Shown here piece after piece: positions 1 through 11,461 of a stretch of DNA of 64,000 bases; the stretch's first letter is position 1; every line of letters starts with the position of its first letter. The position numbers and the translations under genes were made by a program. The notes under the pieces are model-generated. The model was not told the DNA's origin and did not search any database. It was given only the letters and a program-made list of their open reading frames with translations. Origin of the DNA: Sinorhizobium numidicum (GTDB lineage: Bacteria; Pseudomonadota; Alphaproteobacteria; Rhizobiales; Rhizobiaceae); assembly GCF_029892045.1 (NCBI RefSeq), contig NZ_CP120368.1:3596001-3660000 (forward strand), in the 5' to 3' direction.

Positions 1-723
1 TGGATCGACATAATCAACTGTGACGGTTCGATGGCGCAGGCCTGCGGCAATGGCACGCGCTGCGTCGTCCAGGCGCTTGCCGCCGAGACCGGCAAGAAGG
101 CCTTCCTGTTCCACACCGTCGCCGGTCTGCTCGAAGCCAACGAGCATGACGACGGGACGATCTCCGTCGACATGGGAAGCCCACGCTTCGGATGGCACGA
201 AATCCCGCTGGCGGAGGAATTCCACGACACGCGCCGGATCGAGCTGCAGATCGGGCCGATAGACGAGCCGGTCCTGCATTCGCCGTCCGTCGCTTCGATG
301 GGCAATCCGCATGCGATCTTCTGGGTCGAGAACGATGTCTGGAGCTACGATCTCGGTCGTTTCGGTCCGCTCCTCGAAAACCATCCGATCTTTCCCGAAC
401 GCGCCAATATCTCGATCGCCCATGTCCGCTCTCGCAACGAGATGGACCTGAGGACCTGGGAGCGCGGCACTGGTCTTACGCTCGCCTGCGGCTCGGCCGC
501 CTGCGCTGCCACCGTCAGTGGCGCGAGAACCGGCCGTACAGATCGGACGGTGACCGTGAACGTCCCCGGCGGACCGCTTCTGATCGAATGGCGGGAAAGC
601 GACGATCACGTCATCATGACGGGGCCGGCCGAATGGGAATGGTCTGGCACGCTCGACCCTGCCACCGGCGTTTTTCAGCGCGACGACATAACGGCTGGCG
701 ACAACGGAGCGCGAGCGCTTTGA
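1..723 (+). CDS. dapF: Diaminopimelate epimerase, 3' part
   Basis: DapF interconverts LL- and meso-diaminopimelate in the cytoplasm, for lysine and peptidoglycan synthesis. The gene is cut by the window start; frame 1 is open from base 1. Both half-active sites are visible: the CGNG motif with the first catalytic Cys at about base 43, and the ACGSAACA motif with the second near base 484. DapF is a cofactor-free two-cysteine racemase. The stop codon overlaps the TTG start of mtaB (TTGA), so the two genes are probably translationally coupled. Only the N-terminal segment and promoter are missing. Confidence 0.95.
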   Translation, partial: WIDIINCDGSMAQACGNGTRCVVQALAAETGKKAFLFHTVAGLLEANEHDDGTISVDMGSPRFGWHEIPLAEEFHDTRRIELQIGPIDEPVLHSPSVASMGNPHAIFWVENDVWSYDLGRFGPLLENHPIFPERANISIAHVRSRNEMDLRTWERGTGLTLACGSAACAATVSGARTGRTDRTVTVNVPGGPLLIEWRESDDHVIMTGPAEWEWSGTLDPATGVFQRDDITAGDNGARAL

Positions 724-1994
724 GCGGCGTCGAGGTCATAACCTTCGGCTGCCGCCTCAACACCTATGAATCGGAAGTGATGCGGGCGGAAGCCGAGAAG
801 GCGGGGCTGAACAACGCCATCCTCGTCAACACCTGCGCCGTCACCGGCGAGGCCGTGCGTCAGGCGCGCCAGGCGATCCGCCGCGCGCGGCGCGACAACC
901 CGCATGCACGCATCATCGTCACCGGCTGCGCCGCCCAGACCGAAAAGGAGACCTTCGCCGAAATGGCCGAGGTGGATGCGGTGCTCGGCAACGAGGAGAA
1001 GCTTACGAACGCCTCCTATCGCTCGCTGCCGGATTTCGGCGTCTCGGCCGAGGAAAAACTCCGCGTCAACGACATCATGAGCGTCACGGAAACCGCCCCG
1101 CAAATGGTGAAGCACATTGACGGGCATGTGCGCGCCTTCATCCAGGTGCAGAACGGCTGCGACCACCGCTGTACCTTCTGCATTATTCCCTACGGCCGCG
1201 GCAATTCGCGCTCGGTGCCGATGGGCGCGGTCGTCGATCAGGCGCGCCGGCTCATCGAAGGCGGCTACCGGGAGATCGTGCTGACCGGCGTCGATGCAAC
1301 GAGTTACGGCGGCGATCTGCCCGGAACGCCGACGCTCGGGTTGCTCGCCAAGACGCTGTTGAAGCAGGTCCCGGAAGTCCTCCGTCTCCGCCTGTCATCG
1401 ATCGACAGCATCGAGGCGGATCGGCATCTTCTCGACCTCATCGCCGACGAGCCGCGCTTCATGCCGCATCTGCATCTGTCGCTGCAGCACGGCGACGACC
1501 TGATCCTCAAGCGGATGAAACGACGGCACTCGAGCGCCGATGCCCGCGCCTTCTGTGACGAGGTCCGCCGCCTGCGGCCCGAGATCAGCTTCGGCGCCGA
1601 CATGATCGCCGGTTTTCCGACCGAGACCGAGCCGATGTTCAACAATGCCGTCCGTCTCGCCGAGGACTGCGGCATCGCGCGTCTGCATGTCTTTCCCTAT
1701 AGTCCGCGCCCCGGCACGCCGGCCGCGCGTATGCCGCAACTCGACCGCGCTCTCGTCAAGGATCGTGCCGCACGCATGCGGGCGAAGGGCACCGAGCTTC
1801 ACGCCGCGCACCTCGATCGCATGATCGGTAGCGAGCAGACGATCCTCATCGAGATGAAGGGGCTGGCGCACACGGAAAACTTCACGCTCGTCGATGCGGC
1901 CGGCCTCGAGCCGCGGTCCCTTGTTGCGGTCACGATCACCGGCCACAATGGCAAGCATCTGACGATGCAGCGAAAACAGATGGCTGCGGCCTGA
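720..1994 (+). CDS. mtaB: tRNA t6A37 methylthiotransferase MtaB
   Basis: Radical-SAM methylthiotransferase expected to convert t6A to ms2t6A at position 37 of ANN-decoding tRNAs. The protein is about 424 aa from the TTG at 720. The N-terminal UPF0004 domain carries Cys11, Cys39 and Cys70 for one 4Fe-4S cluster. The radical-SAM motif CDHRCTFC gives Cys147, Cys151 and Cys154 for the second, followed by a TRAM-like C-terminus. The TTG start is chosen because GGAG lies at 706-709 and it overlaps the dapF stop. The open frame runs on upstream only as an antiparallel-independent shadow of dapF. MiaB-type activity on i6A is the alternative, but the NTCAVT and IIPYGRG forms fit MtaB better. Confidence 0.9.
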   Translation: MSGVEVITFGCRLNTYESEVMRAEAEKAGLNNAILVNTCAVTGEAVRQARQAIRRARRDNPHARIIVTGCAAQTEKETFAEMAEVDAVLGNEEKLTNASYRSLPDFGVSAEEKLRVNDIMSVTETAPQMVKHIDGHVRAFIQVQNGCDHRCTFCIIPYGRGNSRSVPMGAVVDQARRLIEGGYREIVLTGVDATSYGGDLPGTPTLGLLAKTLLKQVPEVLRLRLSSIDSIEADRHLLDLIADEPRFMPHLHLSLQHGDDLILKRMKRRHSSADARAFCDEVRRLRPEISFGADMIAGFPTETEPMFNNAVRLAEDCGIARLHVFPYSPRPGTPAARMPQLDRALVKDRAARMRAKGTELHAAHLDRMIGSEQTILIEMKGLAHTENFTLVDAAGLEPRSLVAVTITGHNGKHLTMQRKQMAAA

Positions 1995-2009
1995 AATCCG
2001 GACATTCGA

Positions 2010-3818
2010 ATGGCGATTGGTTTCATCAAGAAGATCTTCTCCTTCGGCAAAGACGCCGTCGAGGAGAAACCTGCGCCGCCGCAAGAGGCTGCGGCGGAGA
2101 CTCCAGAGACGGCGGCGATACCCCCCTCTGTCCCTTCGGGAGATCTCCCCCACAAGGGGGGAGATCAGATCGCTACCGAGGCAACTGCCGAGGGTGACCG
2201 CACCACTATCGAGGAGGCAAAGGCCAGCGCGGACGATCTCTCTGGCTCTCTGTCCGCGGAAGACACGGACGCCCGGAGCGAAGGTTTCGAGGCCAGTCCG
2301 ACCATCGCTGCCGACGAAAGCGTCAGGATAGAAGACGAGAGCCTCCCGCGTCCAATCTTCCCCCCTGCAGGGGAGAAGACCGGCGGGGCAGAGGCGGGTG
2401 AACCCGCCTCCGAACACGCCGAGACACTTGATGATGACAAGGGCGCGGCGGCGATACCCCCCTCTGTCCCTTCGGGACATCTTCCCCACAAGGGGGGAGA
2501 GCAGATGGCGACCGGGGCAACCGCCGAGGACGACACTGCAATCGGGGAGGCAAAGGCCGGCACAGATGATCTTGCCGTCTCGCCCGAATTGACCGCACGC
2601 GAGGCCGACACCACAGGCGATGTCGGTGCATCGCCCGACCTGCCCAAGGAAGACCCCGGCGCCACACGCGAAGGCGCCTTGGAAAACACGGACCTCGCTG
2701 CCGATGAAAACGTCACGGTGCATGAAGAGAGCGCCGCCATGCCAATCTCCCCCCTTGCGGGGGAGATGCCCGGCAGGGCAGAGGGGGGTGATGCAGCAGA
2801 GCCGCAGCTCTCAGTCGCACCCGCCCGCGATTTACCAAAAGGCTTCGCGGCCTCCGACCAGCGGCCTCGAGAGGAAGCGCCGGCGCCCCAGCCGAAGCTC
2901 TCCTGGTACCAGCGGCTGCGGCAAGGCCTCGCGCGCACCTCGTCGCAACTGACGGGCCAGATCGCCAGCCTCTTCACCAAGAGGAAGCTCGATGAGGCGA
3001 CGCTGCAGGATTTGGAAGACCTGTTGATCCAGGCCGATCTCGGAGTCGAGACCGCAATGCGCATCACCGATACGCTCGCCTCCGAGCGCTACGGCAAGGA
3101 TGTTACCGGCGACGACGTCTCCCGCATCATGGCCGGCGAGATCACCAAGGTGCTGGCGCCGGTCGCCAAGCCGCTGGAGCTCGATCTCAGCCACAGGCCG
3201 CATGTGATCCTTGTTGTCGGGGTCAACGGCACCGGCAAGACCACGACGATCGGCAAACTCGCTGCCAAGCTCTCCGGCGCCGGCCTGAAGGTAATGGTGG
3301 CGGCCGGCGATACCTTCCGCGCTGCTGCGATCGAACAGTTGAAGATCTGGGCCGAGCGGACGAAATCCGAGATCGTCTCCTCGAAGCTCGGCGCCGACGC
3401 GGCCGGGCTTGCCTACGACGCCTTCCAACTCGCCCGGGAAAAGAGATCCGACGTTCTGATCATCGATACCGCCGGGCGACTGCAGAACAAGGCCGAGCTG
3501 ATGGCCGAGCTCGAAAAGATCGTCCGCGTTCTCGCCAAGCTTGATCCCGACGCGCCGCACACCGTGCTGCAGACGCTCGATGCGACGACCGGGCAGAACG
3601 CCCTGCAGCAGGTCGAGATTTTCCGCAACGTCGCCGGCGTCAGCGGCCTGATCATGACCAAGCTCGACGGCACGGCACGCGGCGGCATTCTGGTTGCGAT
3701 CTCCGCCAAACACAAATTGCCGGTCTATTTCATCGGCGTCGGCGAAGGTATTGACGATCTCGAGCCCTTCGAGGCGAGGGATTTTGCCGAGGCGATCGCC
3801 GGCGTTGCCGCGTCCTGA
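2010..3818 (+). CDS. ftsY: Signal recognition particle receptor FtsY with repeat-expanded acidic N-terminus
   Basis: SRP receptor GTPase that docks ribosome-SRP complexes at the membrane for co-translational insertion. The 602-aa protein has a conserved NG domain from about residue 300. It shows the P-loop [10 protein letters not shown] near 404, then DTFRAAA, DTAGRLQ and [10 protein letters not shown]. The first 300 residues are an acidic, low-complexity A region, longer than usual. That region contains four in-frame translated copies of a GC-rich palindromic repeat (2118-2166, 2354-2401, 2454-2500, 2744-2791) in a duplicated module. ATG at 2010 follows mtaB by 15 bases. The G-domain motifs look intact, so the protein should be functional. 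Confidence 0.95.
   Translation: MAIGFIKKIFSFGKDAVEEKPAPPQEAAAETPETAAIPPSVPSGDLPHKGGDQIATEATAEGDRTTIEEAKASADDLSGSLSAEDTDARSEGFEASPTIAADESVRIEDESLPRPIFPPAGEKTGGAEAGEPASEHAETLDDDKGAAAIPPSVPSGHLPHKGGEQMATGATAEDDTAIGEAKAGTDDLAVSPELTAREADTTGDVGASPDLPKEDPGATREGALENTDLAADENVTVHEESAAMPISPLAGEMPGRAEGGDAAEPQLSVAPARDLPKGFAASDQRPREEAPAPQPKLSWYQRLRQGLARTSSQLTGQIASLFTKRKLDEATLQDLEDLLIQADLGVETAMRITDTLASERYGKDVTGDDVSRIMAGEITKVLAPVAKPLELDLSHRPHVILVVGVNGTGKTTTIGKLAAKLSGAGLKVMVAAGDTFRAAAIEQLKIWAERTKSEIVSSKLGADAAGLAYDAFQLAREKRSDVLIIDTAGRLQNKAELMAELEKIVRVLAKLDPDAPHTVLQTLDATTGQNALQQVEIFRNVAGVSGLIMTKLDGTARGGILVAISAKHKLPVYFIGVGEGIDDLEPFEARDFAEAIAGVAAS
2118..2166 (+). repeat. GC-rich palindromic element copy 1, inside ftsY (forward)
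   Basis: A 48-bp element beginning ATACCCCCCTCTGTCCC and ending in the short hairpin TCTCCCCCACAAGGGGGGAGA. It is read in frame as residues resembling [15 protein letters not shown]. It nearly matches copy 3 directly and the reverse complement of copies 2 and 4. Confidence 0.85.
2354..2401 (-). repeat. GC-rich palindromic element copy 2, inside ftsY (reverse)
   Basis: Inverted copy of the element at 2118. It begins AATCTTCCCCCCTGCAGGGG and ends GCAGAGGCGGGTGA, and is translated as [17 protein letters not shown]. The reading frame is kept across the element. Confidence 0.8.
2454..2500 (+). repeat. GC-rich palindromic element copy 3, inside ftsY (forward)
   Basis: Near-identical to copy 1 over its whole length, including the same upstream flank CGGCGGCGATA. 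It is translated as [17 protein letters not shown]. The shared flank shows that a larger module was duplicated, not only the element. Confidence 0.85.
2744..2791 (-). repeat. GC-rich palindromic element copy 4, inside ftsY (reverse)
   Basis: Inverted copy with the hairpin CTCCCCCCTTGCGGGGGAG, read as [16 protein letters not shown]. It closes the second copy of the forward-spacer-reverse module. Confidence 0.85.
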
Positions 3819-3937
3819 TACCAACAATTCTGTGCTCACCAAGCGGAACGCTTGGACGCGGAATGGCCCCGTTGATATGGTTTTGCCTCAATGCTGGTGT
3901 TATGAGCAGCCAGAAGATGAACGAACAGGATCCTGAA

Positions 3938-4570
3938 ATGTCGACGATCGAGGCTGCCAAACCGCAGAAGGAAGTGAGCCCGCTCCTGAAACTCGTCCTG
4001 GAGCTGGGGCCCCTCATGGTGTTCTTCTTCGCCAATTCCCGTGGCGACTGGCTGGCGCACCATTTCCCTGCCCTCTCCGAACTCGGCGGACCGATCTTCA
4101 TTGCCACCGGCCTCTTCATGGGGGCAACGGCAGTGGCGCTCATCGCTTCTTGGATGCTGACCCGTACCCTGCCCATGATGCCGCTCGTGTCCGGCATCGT
4201 CGTCTTCGTCTTTGGCGCGCTGACGCTCTGGCTGCAGAACGATACCTTCATCAAGATGAAGCCCACCATCGTCAACACGCTCTTCGGCGCGATCCTGCTC
4301 GGCGGCCTCCTCTTCGGCAAATCACTGCTCGGTTATGTCTTCCACGCCGCCTTCAAGTTGGACGAGGACGGCTGGCGCAAGCTGACGGTCCGCTGGGGAC
4401 TGTTCTTCCTGCTTCTCGCGGTGCTGAACGAGGTCGTGTGGCGCTCCTTCTCGACGGATTTCTGGGTCGCCTTCAAAGTCTGGGGAACGATGCCGATCAC
4501 CATTCTGTTCACGCTCGCCCAGATGCCGCTGATCATGAAGCATTCGCTGGAACAGGACGGCGCCGAGTGA
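3938..4570 (+). CDS. yciB: Inner membrane septation protein A family (YciB)
   Basis: Polytopic inner-membrane protein of the IspZ/YciB family, linked in enterobacteria to envelope synthesis and septation; its molecular activity is unknown. The ATG at 3938 gives about 210 aa, the usual family length, with AGGA seven bases upstream. In-frame ATGs at 3863, 3902 and 3917 would add up to 25 residues and lack a comparable ribosome site. Several hydrophobic helices follow the conserved [11 protein letters not shown] segment. The stop overlaps the GTG start of the next gene (GTGA), so the two are probably co-translated. A small hairpin, CCAAGCGgaaCGCTTGG at 3839-3855, separates it from ftsY. Confidence 0.85.
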   Translation: MSTIEAAKPQKEVSPLLKLVLELGPLMVFFFANSRGDWLAHHFPALSELGGPIFIATGLFMGATAVALIASWMLTRTLPMMPLVSGIVVFVFGALTLWLQNDTFIKMKPTIVNTLFGAILLGGLLFGKSLLGYVFHAAFKLDEDGWRKLTVRWGLFFLLLAVLNEVVWRSFSTDFWVAFKVWGTMPITILFTLAQMPLIMKHSLEQDGAE

Positions 4571-5160
4571 CTGTCGCAACCGGTACGGACGACACCAGGC
4601 AACGCCGTGCGACGCTCTGGCTGATCGCCTGCCTCGGCGTTCTCGCAATCCAGATCACGGCGCAGCACTTCATGGGGCGTCTCTGGATCTGCGAATGCGG
4701 CTATGCGAAGCTTTGGGAAGGCGTCGTCAAATCCAGCGGCAATTCCCAGCACATTACCGACTGGTACACGCCGTCGCACATCATACACGGCTTCCTCTTC
4801 TACGGCCTTGGCCATCTCCTGCTGCGTGGAAAGCCCTTGAGTGCGCGCCTGCTTCTCGCAACCGCCATCGAATCCACCTGGGAGATCGCCGAGAATACGC
4901 CGATGGTGATCAACCGCTATCGCTCCGCGACAATCTCGCTCGATTATTTCGGCGACAGCATTTTGAATTCCACCATGGACACGATCGCCATGGCGGCGGG
5001 CTTCCTCATCGCTTCACGGCTGCCGGTGGCGTTAACCGTCGCGATCGCAATTGCTCTCGAGCTTTTCACCAGCTGGATGGTGCGCGACAATCTGACGCTC
5101 AACGTGCTGATGCTGGTCTGGCCGCTCGATGCGGTGAAGGCTTGGCAGGCTGGGCTTTAA
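4567..5160 (+). CDS. UPF0314/DUF2585 family membrane protein
   Basis: Conserved alphaproteobacterial membrane protein of unknown function. From the GTG at 4567, which overlaps the yciB stop, it is 197 aa, matching the family length. AGGA lies about ten bases upstream. Visible features are an N-terminal hydrophobic helix, a [13 protein letters not shown] segment with paired cysteines, a DWYTPSH motif, and further hydrophobic helices to the C-terminus. Coupling to yciB suggests an envelope role, which is inference. The gene converges with ccmG, leaving a 27-base gap with no clear terminator. Confidence 0.8.
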   Translation: MTVATGTDDTRQRRATLWLIACLGVLAIQITAQHFMGRLWICECGYAKLWEGVVKSSGNSQHITDWYTPSHIIHGFLFYGLGHLLLRGKPLSARLLLATAIESTWEIAENTPMVINRYRSATISLDYFGDSILNSTMDTIAMAAGFLIASRLPVALTVAIAIALELFTSWMVRDNLTLNVLMLVWPLDAVKAWQAGL

Positions 5161-5187
5161 CACAAGATCAGTCGAGGGCTCTACCGC

Positions 5188-5799
5188 TCACGAGCCCGCA
5201 AGCGCTTTCTCGATCGCCGGCGTCAGCCCTTCTCTGAGCGCGCGTTCATCGAACGGGCCGACGCGCTTGTAGAGGATCGTGCCGTCTGCGCCGACGAGAT
5301 AGGACTCCGGAATGCCGTAGACGCCCCAGTCGATCGCCGCCTTGCCGGCCGGATCGACGCCGATCGCGGTAAACGGATTGCCGAGCTCGCCAAGAAAGCG
5401 CAGGGCATTGTCGTTGCGATCCTTGTAATTGATGCCGACGACGGTGAGGCGTGGATCCTTGGACAATTGCAGGATGATCGGATGCTCCTGCCGGCAGGGC
5501 ACGCACCAGGAAGCCCAGATATTGACGAGCGTGAGCTTGCCTTTGATCGCCGCATCCGTCAGCGCCGGCACCGGCTGACCGGAAGGCGTCGCAGCGCCTT
5601 CAAGCGGCGGCAGATCGAGCTTCGGCGCTTTGGTACCGATCAGGGCCGACGGAATTTCGCTGACGTCCTTGCCGGAATTCAGTTGGCTCCAGAAGATAAG
5701 CGCCAACGCCGCGAAGATGACGAGCGGCAGCGCTGCGAGCACGAAGCGTAAAATGCCAGGCTTGCGCTCGTCCGGTTCGGGCACGTGGATGCTGCTCAT
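5188..5799 (-). CDS. ccmG: Thiol:disulfide interchange protein CcmG/DsbE
   Basis: Membrane-anchored periplasmic thioredoxin-like reductant for apocytochrome c or CcmH during cytochrome c maturation. It has 203 aa, a membrane anchor at about residues 17-38, and the active site WASWCVPC (Cys99, Cys102) in a TlpA/DsbE fold. Its ATG overlaps the ccmD stop (ATGA), so it is the last gene of the ccmCDG segment. Rhizobial literature uses cycY for this gene. Confidence 0.92.
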   Translation of the reverse strand: MSSIHVPEPDERKPGILRFVLAALPLVIFAALALIFWSQLNSGKDVSEIPSALIGTKAPKLDLPPLEGAATPSGQPVPALTDAAIKGKLTLVNIWASWCVPCRQEHPIILQLSKDPRLTVVGINYKDRNDNALRFLGELGNPFTAIGVDPAGKAAIDWGVYGIPESYLVGADGTILYKRVGPFDERALREGLTPAIEKALAGS

Positions 5800-5969
5800 T
5801 TGCCCTCTCCGCTCGATACCTCCGCCGAACGACGGCGAATGCCCGCGGCTTCGAGCGTCTTCAATTCGCGCTGGCGGGCGCGGCCGTCGCCGATGATCCA
5901 GAGCACGAGCCCCGCCACCGTCAAAGCGGCAACGGCGTAGCTGGCGATCATATAGGCGGTATGGCTCAT
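5796..5969 (-). CDS. ccmD: Heme exporter protein CcmD
   Basis: Small single-span protein of 57 aa that helps CcmC and CcmE form the heme-handling complex. It has one hydrophobic helix at about residues 8-26, followed by a basic tail (GRARQRELK), as is typical of CcmD. Two consecutive ATGs at 5972 and 5969 are possible starts; the first overlaps the ccmC stop. Its stop overlaps the ccmG start. Position and size support the call more than sequence, because CcmD diverges quickly. Confidence 0.85.
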   Translation of the reverse strand: MSHTAYMIASYAVAALTVAGLVLWIIGDGRARQRELKTLEAAGIRRRSAEVSSGEGK

Positions 5970-6739
5970 CATGGCGTCAAAGCCTCTCTGCCGGCGTTGC
6001 GGGCGGCCTGACGCCGCAGCGATGTCACCCGACGGCGCCAGATCTCGTTGCGCATCGCAGCGATGTGCAGCGCGAAGAACAGCAATGTGAAAGCGATTGC
6101 CATGGTGAGAAGCGGCCGCAGAAACTCCGGATCGATCGTCGGCCCGTCGAGGCGCATAACGCTCGCCGGCTGATGCAGCGTGTTCCACCATTCGACCGAG
6201 AATTTGATGATCGGAATGTTGACGAAGCCGACGAGCACCAGCACCGCCGAGACGCGCGCCGAGCGGGCAGGATCGTCCATGGCGCGGTTCAGCGCAATCA
6301 GCCCGAGATACATGAGGAAGAGCACGAAGACGGAAGTGAGCCGCGCATCCCACACCCACCATGCGCCCCACATCGGCTTGCCCCAAAGCGAACCGGTGAC
6401 GAGCGCGAGAAAGGTGAAGCAGGCGCCGATCGGTGCAGCCGCCTTGGCGGAAACATCGGCCAGCGGATGGCGCCAGACGAGCGTACCGAGCGCCGAGATC
6501 GCCATCACCGTGTAGCACATCATCGACAGCCAGGCCGAAGGCACATGCACATACATGATGCGCACCGTCTCGCCCTGCTGATAGTCGCCCTCGGTCGTAA
6601 AGGACAGCCACAGACCAACGGCGAAAAACAACGCGGTCAGAACTGCTAGCCAAGGCAGCACGCGATCCGCCAGCGCCAAAAACCGGGTCGGATTGGCAAG
6701 ATCGCTGAATTTGTGGATGGCCAGGCTGTTTTCGTTCAT
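5969..6739 (-). CDS. ccmC: Heme ABC transporter permease CcmC
   Basis: Inner-membrane heme-handling protein that delivers heme to CcmE. It has 256 aa, about six transmembrane helices, and the tryptophan-rich motif WGAWWVWDARLTS of the heme-handling family. Conserved histidines occur in VHVPSAW and near NTLHQPAS. It is separated from ccmB by 244 bases holding an intergenic repeat, which may alter co-transcription. It overlaps ccmD downstream. Confidence 0.93.
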   Translation of the reverse strand: MNENSLAIHKFSDLANPTRFLALADRVLPWLAVLTALFFAVGLWLSFTTEGDYQQGETVRIMYVHVPSAWLSMMCYTVMAISALGTLVWRHPLADVSAKAAAPIGACFTFLALVTGSLWGKPMWGAWWVWDARLTSVFVLFLMYLGLIALNRAMDDPARSARVSAVLVLVGFVNIPIIKFSVEWWNTLHQPASVMRLDGPTIDPEFLRPLLTMAIAFTLLFFALHIAAMRNEIWRRRVTSLRRQAARNAGREALTP

Positions 6740-6781
6740 AACGGCTCTTTAACGCGGAAGCACCCTTTTCGCAATTCATCC

Positions 6782-6880
6782 TACAGCGCCGCGCGTCTTA
6801 TCAGACGAGCAAGGTCGCTGTAGCACTTTGAATTGCTGCATAATTCCTTAGATCGAATTCGATCTAAGGAATTATGCAGT
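6782..6880 (-). repeat. RIME-like intergenic mosaic element (family 1) with 44-bp perfect palindrome
   Basis: Begins TACAGCGCCGCGCGTCTTAT and runs through CTGTAGCACTTTGAATTGC. It ends in a perfect inverted repeat at 6836-6879, with 22-base arms centred on GAATTC. The same modules recur in this window at 24494, 37121, 40420 and 42304. This arrangement matches the Rhizobium-specific intergenic mosaic elements described by Osteras and colleagues. Confidence 0.85.
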
Positions 6881-6910
6881 GGCCAATCACGATCGCGTTA
6901 GACCGCGCCC

Positions 6911-6935
6911 TGTCTTTGTCTTTGTCTTTGTCTTT
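6911..6935. repeat. Hexanucleotide tandem repeat (GTCTTT)x4
   Basis: Four uninterrupted TGTCTT/GTCTTT units lie between ccmB and ccmC, next to the RIME element and outside any supported gene. Such tracts can vary in copy number by slippage. Confidence 0.8.
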
Positions 6936-6983
6936 ATGCATGTCTTCATTCCAAAACCGCTGCGCACTTTTGGGCAGAATGCA

Positions 6984-7640
6984 TTAGTCGCCGGAATGCC
7001 TGAGGGCGGCGGCGGCCGCCACCGGTCCGATCACCGCGAAGAACAGGGTTATTGCCATCAATATCATGAAAGGCGGCAGAAAGGGGGCGGGATCTTCGAT
7101 CGCTGCATAAACCGCGCTGACGCCGAAGATCAGCACGGGTATGGCGAGCGGCAGCACGAGGATCGACACGAGTAGCCCGCCGCGCGGCAAGGCCACCGCT
7201 ACCGCCGCACCAACCGCTCCAATGAGAGTGATTGCAGGCGTTCCGGCAAGAAGAGTGAGCATAGTGGCGCCGATGGCGAGTTCGCTCATGTTCATGAAGA
7301 GCCCGAGCAGCGGCGAAGCGATCACCAGCGGCAAACCGGTCGCCGCCCAATGGGCGGCGCATTTGACGAAGACCGTCAAGAGCAGCGGCGTTTCCTGCAT
7401 CAGCAGAAGATCGAGCGAGCCATCCTCTCGCTCCGCCTGAAAAAGGCGGTCGAGGCCGAGGAGCGAGGCGAGCAGCGCACCGACCCAGAGGATTGCCGGT
7501 CCGATGCGCGCGAGCAGGTTGAGGTCGGGCCCGACCCCGAACGGCACGACTGCGACGACCGTCATGAAGAAGAGCACGCCGAGCAGCGCTCCGCCGCCGG
7601 CGCGCACCGAAAGCTTCAGGTCTTGGAAGAAGAGGGCCAT
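6984..7640 (-). CDS. ccmB: Heme exporter permease CcmB
   Basis: Membrane subunit of the CcmAB ABC transporter that powers release of holo-CcmE from CcmC. It has 218 aa and about six hydrophobic helices. The ATG at 7640 shares its first base with the last base of the ccmA stop (TGATG). An in-frame TTG lies one codon earlier but is less likely. Family features include the N-terminal FFQDLKLSVR and the LLMQETP region. Confidence 0.92.
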   Translation of the reverse strand: MALFFQDLKLSVRAGGGALLGVLFFMTVVAVVPFGVGPDLNLLARIGPAILWVGALLASLLGLDRLFQAEREDGSLDLLLMQETPLLLTVFVKCAAHWAATGLPLVIASPLLGLFMNMSELAIGATMLTLLAGTPAITLIGAVGAAVAVALPRGGLLVSILVLPLAIPVLIFGVSAVYAAIEDPAPFLPPFMILMAITLFFAVIGPVAAAAALRHSGD

Positions 7641-8263
7641 CAATGCGCAAACCCTTTCATCTGCAGGGCTTGCGTTCGTTCGAGGCGCAAAGGCTGGTGC
7701 GTCGCGGCGACGACGATGCCGCCGCGATGGAGATGTGTGATAACCAGTCCGCTAAAGAGCCTGTCCGCCCCCGCGTCCAGCGCGGCGGTCGGCTCGTCGA
7801 GGAGCCAGATGGGCCGGTAGGCGACGAGAAGCTTCGCCATCGCCATTCGTCGCTGCTGCCCGGCCGAAAGATAGCCGAAGGGAAGATGGGCAATGTCGGA
7901 AAGGCCGACGGCCGCCGCCGCCGCGGCCACGTCGACGCCGGAACCGCCAGGCGAATCACCCATGAAACGCTGCCAAAAGGAAAGATTTTCCTCGACCGTC
8001 AGCTCACGCTTCATCGCGTTGCGGTGTCCGAGATAGTGGCTGAGCTCGTACGGATGCTCGAATTCCGAAGGCCCGCCTTCGAGCCGCAGTCTGCCCGATT
8101 CCGCCTGCAGGAGGCCGGCAAGAACGCGCAGCAAAGTCGACTTGCCGGAGCCGTTCGGACCCGTGACGATAAGCGCTTCCCCCGCCGCAAGCGCAAAGGA
8201 AATATCGTTAAAAATCAGGTCTTCGCCGCGCCGCGCACTCAAACCTTCAGCCAGCAGGCGCAT
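7640..8263 (-). CDS. ccmA: Heme exporter ATP-binding protein CcmA
   Basis: ATPase of the cytochrome c maturation transporter. It has 207 aa, with Walker A GPNGSGKST, signature LSAGQQRR and Walker B WLLDEP, the usual compact CcmA size. It is the first gene of the ccm cluster and reads divergently from acnA. Only ccmA, B, C, D and G are present here. In S. meliloti the remaining functions (CcmE, F, H, I) are encoded elsewhere as cycHJKL. Confidence 0.95.
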   Translation of the reverse strand: MRLLAEGLSARRGEDLIFNDISFALAAGEALIVTGPNGSGKSTLLRVLAGLLQAESGRLRLEGGPSEFEHPYELSHYLGHRNAMKRELTVEENLSFWQRFMGDSPGGSGVDVAAAAAAVGLSDIAHLPFGYLSAGQQRRMAMAKLLVAYRPIWLLDEPTAALDAGADRLFSGLVITHLHRGGIVVAATHQPLRLERTQALQMKGFAH

Positions 8264-8331
8264 GAAACTTCAGCTTCCCTTCACGCTCGTTGCCGCAGAG
8301 CAAAAAAAGTTCAGATTGGACCTTGGTTGGT

Positions 8332-8360
8332 CTGGCACGATTTGGAGAAATTATCTATAA
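8332..8360 (+). promoter_or_regulatory. Possible sigma-70 type promoter of acnA
   Basis: CTGGCA at 8332-8337 and CTATAA at 8355-8360 are spaced by 17 bases. The -10 is good against the S. meliloti CTATAT consensus; the -35 is weak. It would give a leader of about 165 bases before the GTG. Confidence 0.35.
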
Positions 8361-8534
8361 CGCGCCCAACACGCCAGCGGTCGGCGTGAATTTCATCCAA
8401 GCGCCGAACATGGAATGATATTTCCACGTACGGACAGCGGAAATGGCCGCACCCGCATCCCATTTCGCGCTTCATAGCGCTCGGGCGTTCGTACGTCAGT
8501 TTTTGGCGATCAGACGGAACGGGGTATTATCCAA

Positions 8535-11225
<2,691 letters not shown>

Positions 11226-11247
11226 GCAGACGAATAGCTTGATCATG

Positions 11248-11283
11248 AAAGCCGGGGCATCTGCCGATGCCCCCGGCTTTTTT
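11248..11283 (+). terminator. Rho-independent terminator of acnA
   Basis: Stem AAAGCCGGGGCAT/ATGCCCCCGGCTTT with a short loop, followed by a run of T, starting about 22 bases after the acnA stop. Confidence 0.9.
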
Positions 11284-11285
11284 CG

Positions 11286-11320
11286 TACAGCGCCGTGCGA
11301 TGAAGGAACCATGCAGCAGG
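11286..11320 (-). repeat. Remnant of a family 1 (RIME-like) element
   Basis: TACAGCGCCGTGCG is joined directly to GAAGGAACCATGCAGCAG. These are the two outer ends of the element seen at 42304, without its middle, consistent with an internal deletion. Confidence 0.55.
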
Positions 11321-11461
11321 CTGCCGCTGCACCGTTGCTTCACTTTTCCCCAGCGTCCCGAACGGGTCACTCCAACGTGACTTTCCGTTGAAGCTTGGCC
11401 GTCGTATGTAGTGTGCTCCCCCACAGGAGGCCGCCCGGCCCAATGAATATAAAGTGACGCC

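Noticed and set aside
1395..2723. Open frame of 442 codons antisense to mtaB and ftsY
   Set aside because: It spans the boundary of two supported genes on the other strand and is interrupted by repeat-derived sequence.
2118..2800. Frameshift or pseudogene in ftsY
   Set aside because: The frame is continuous through all repeats and the GTPase domain downstream is intact.
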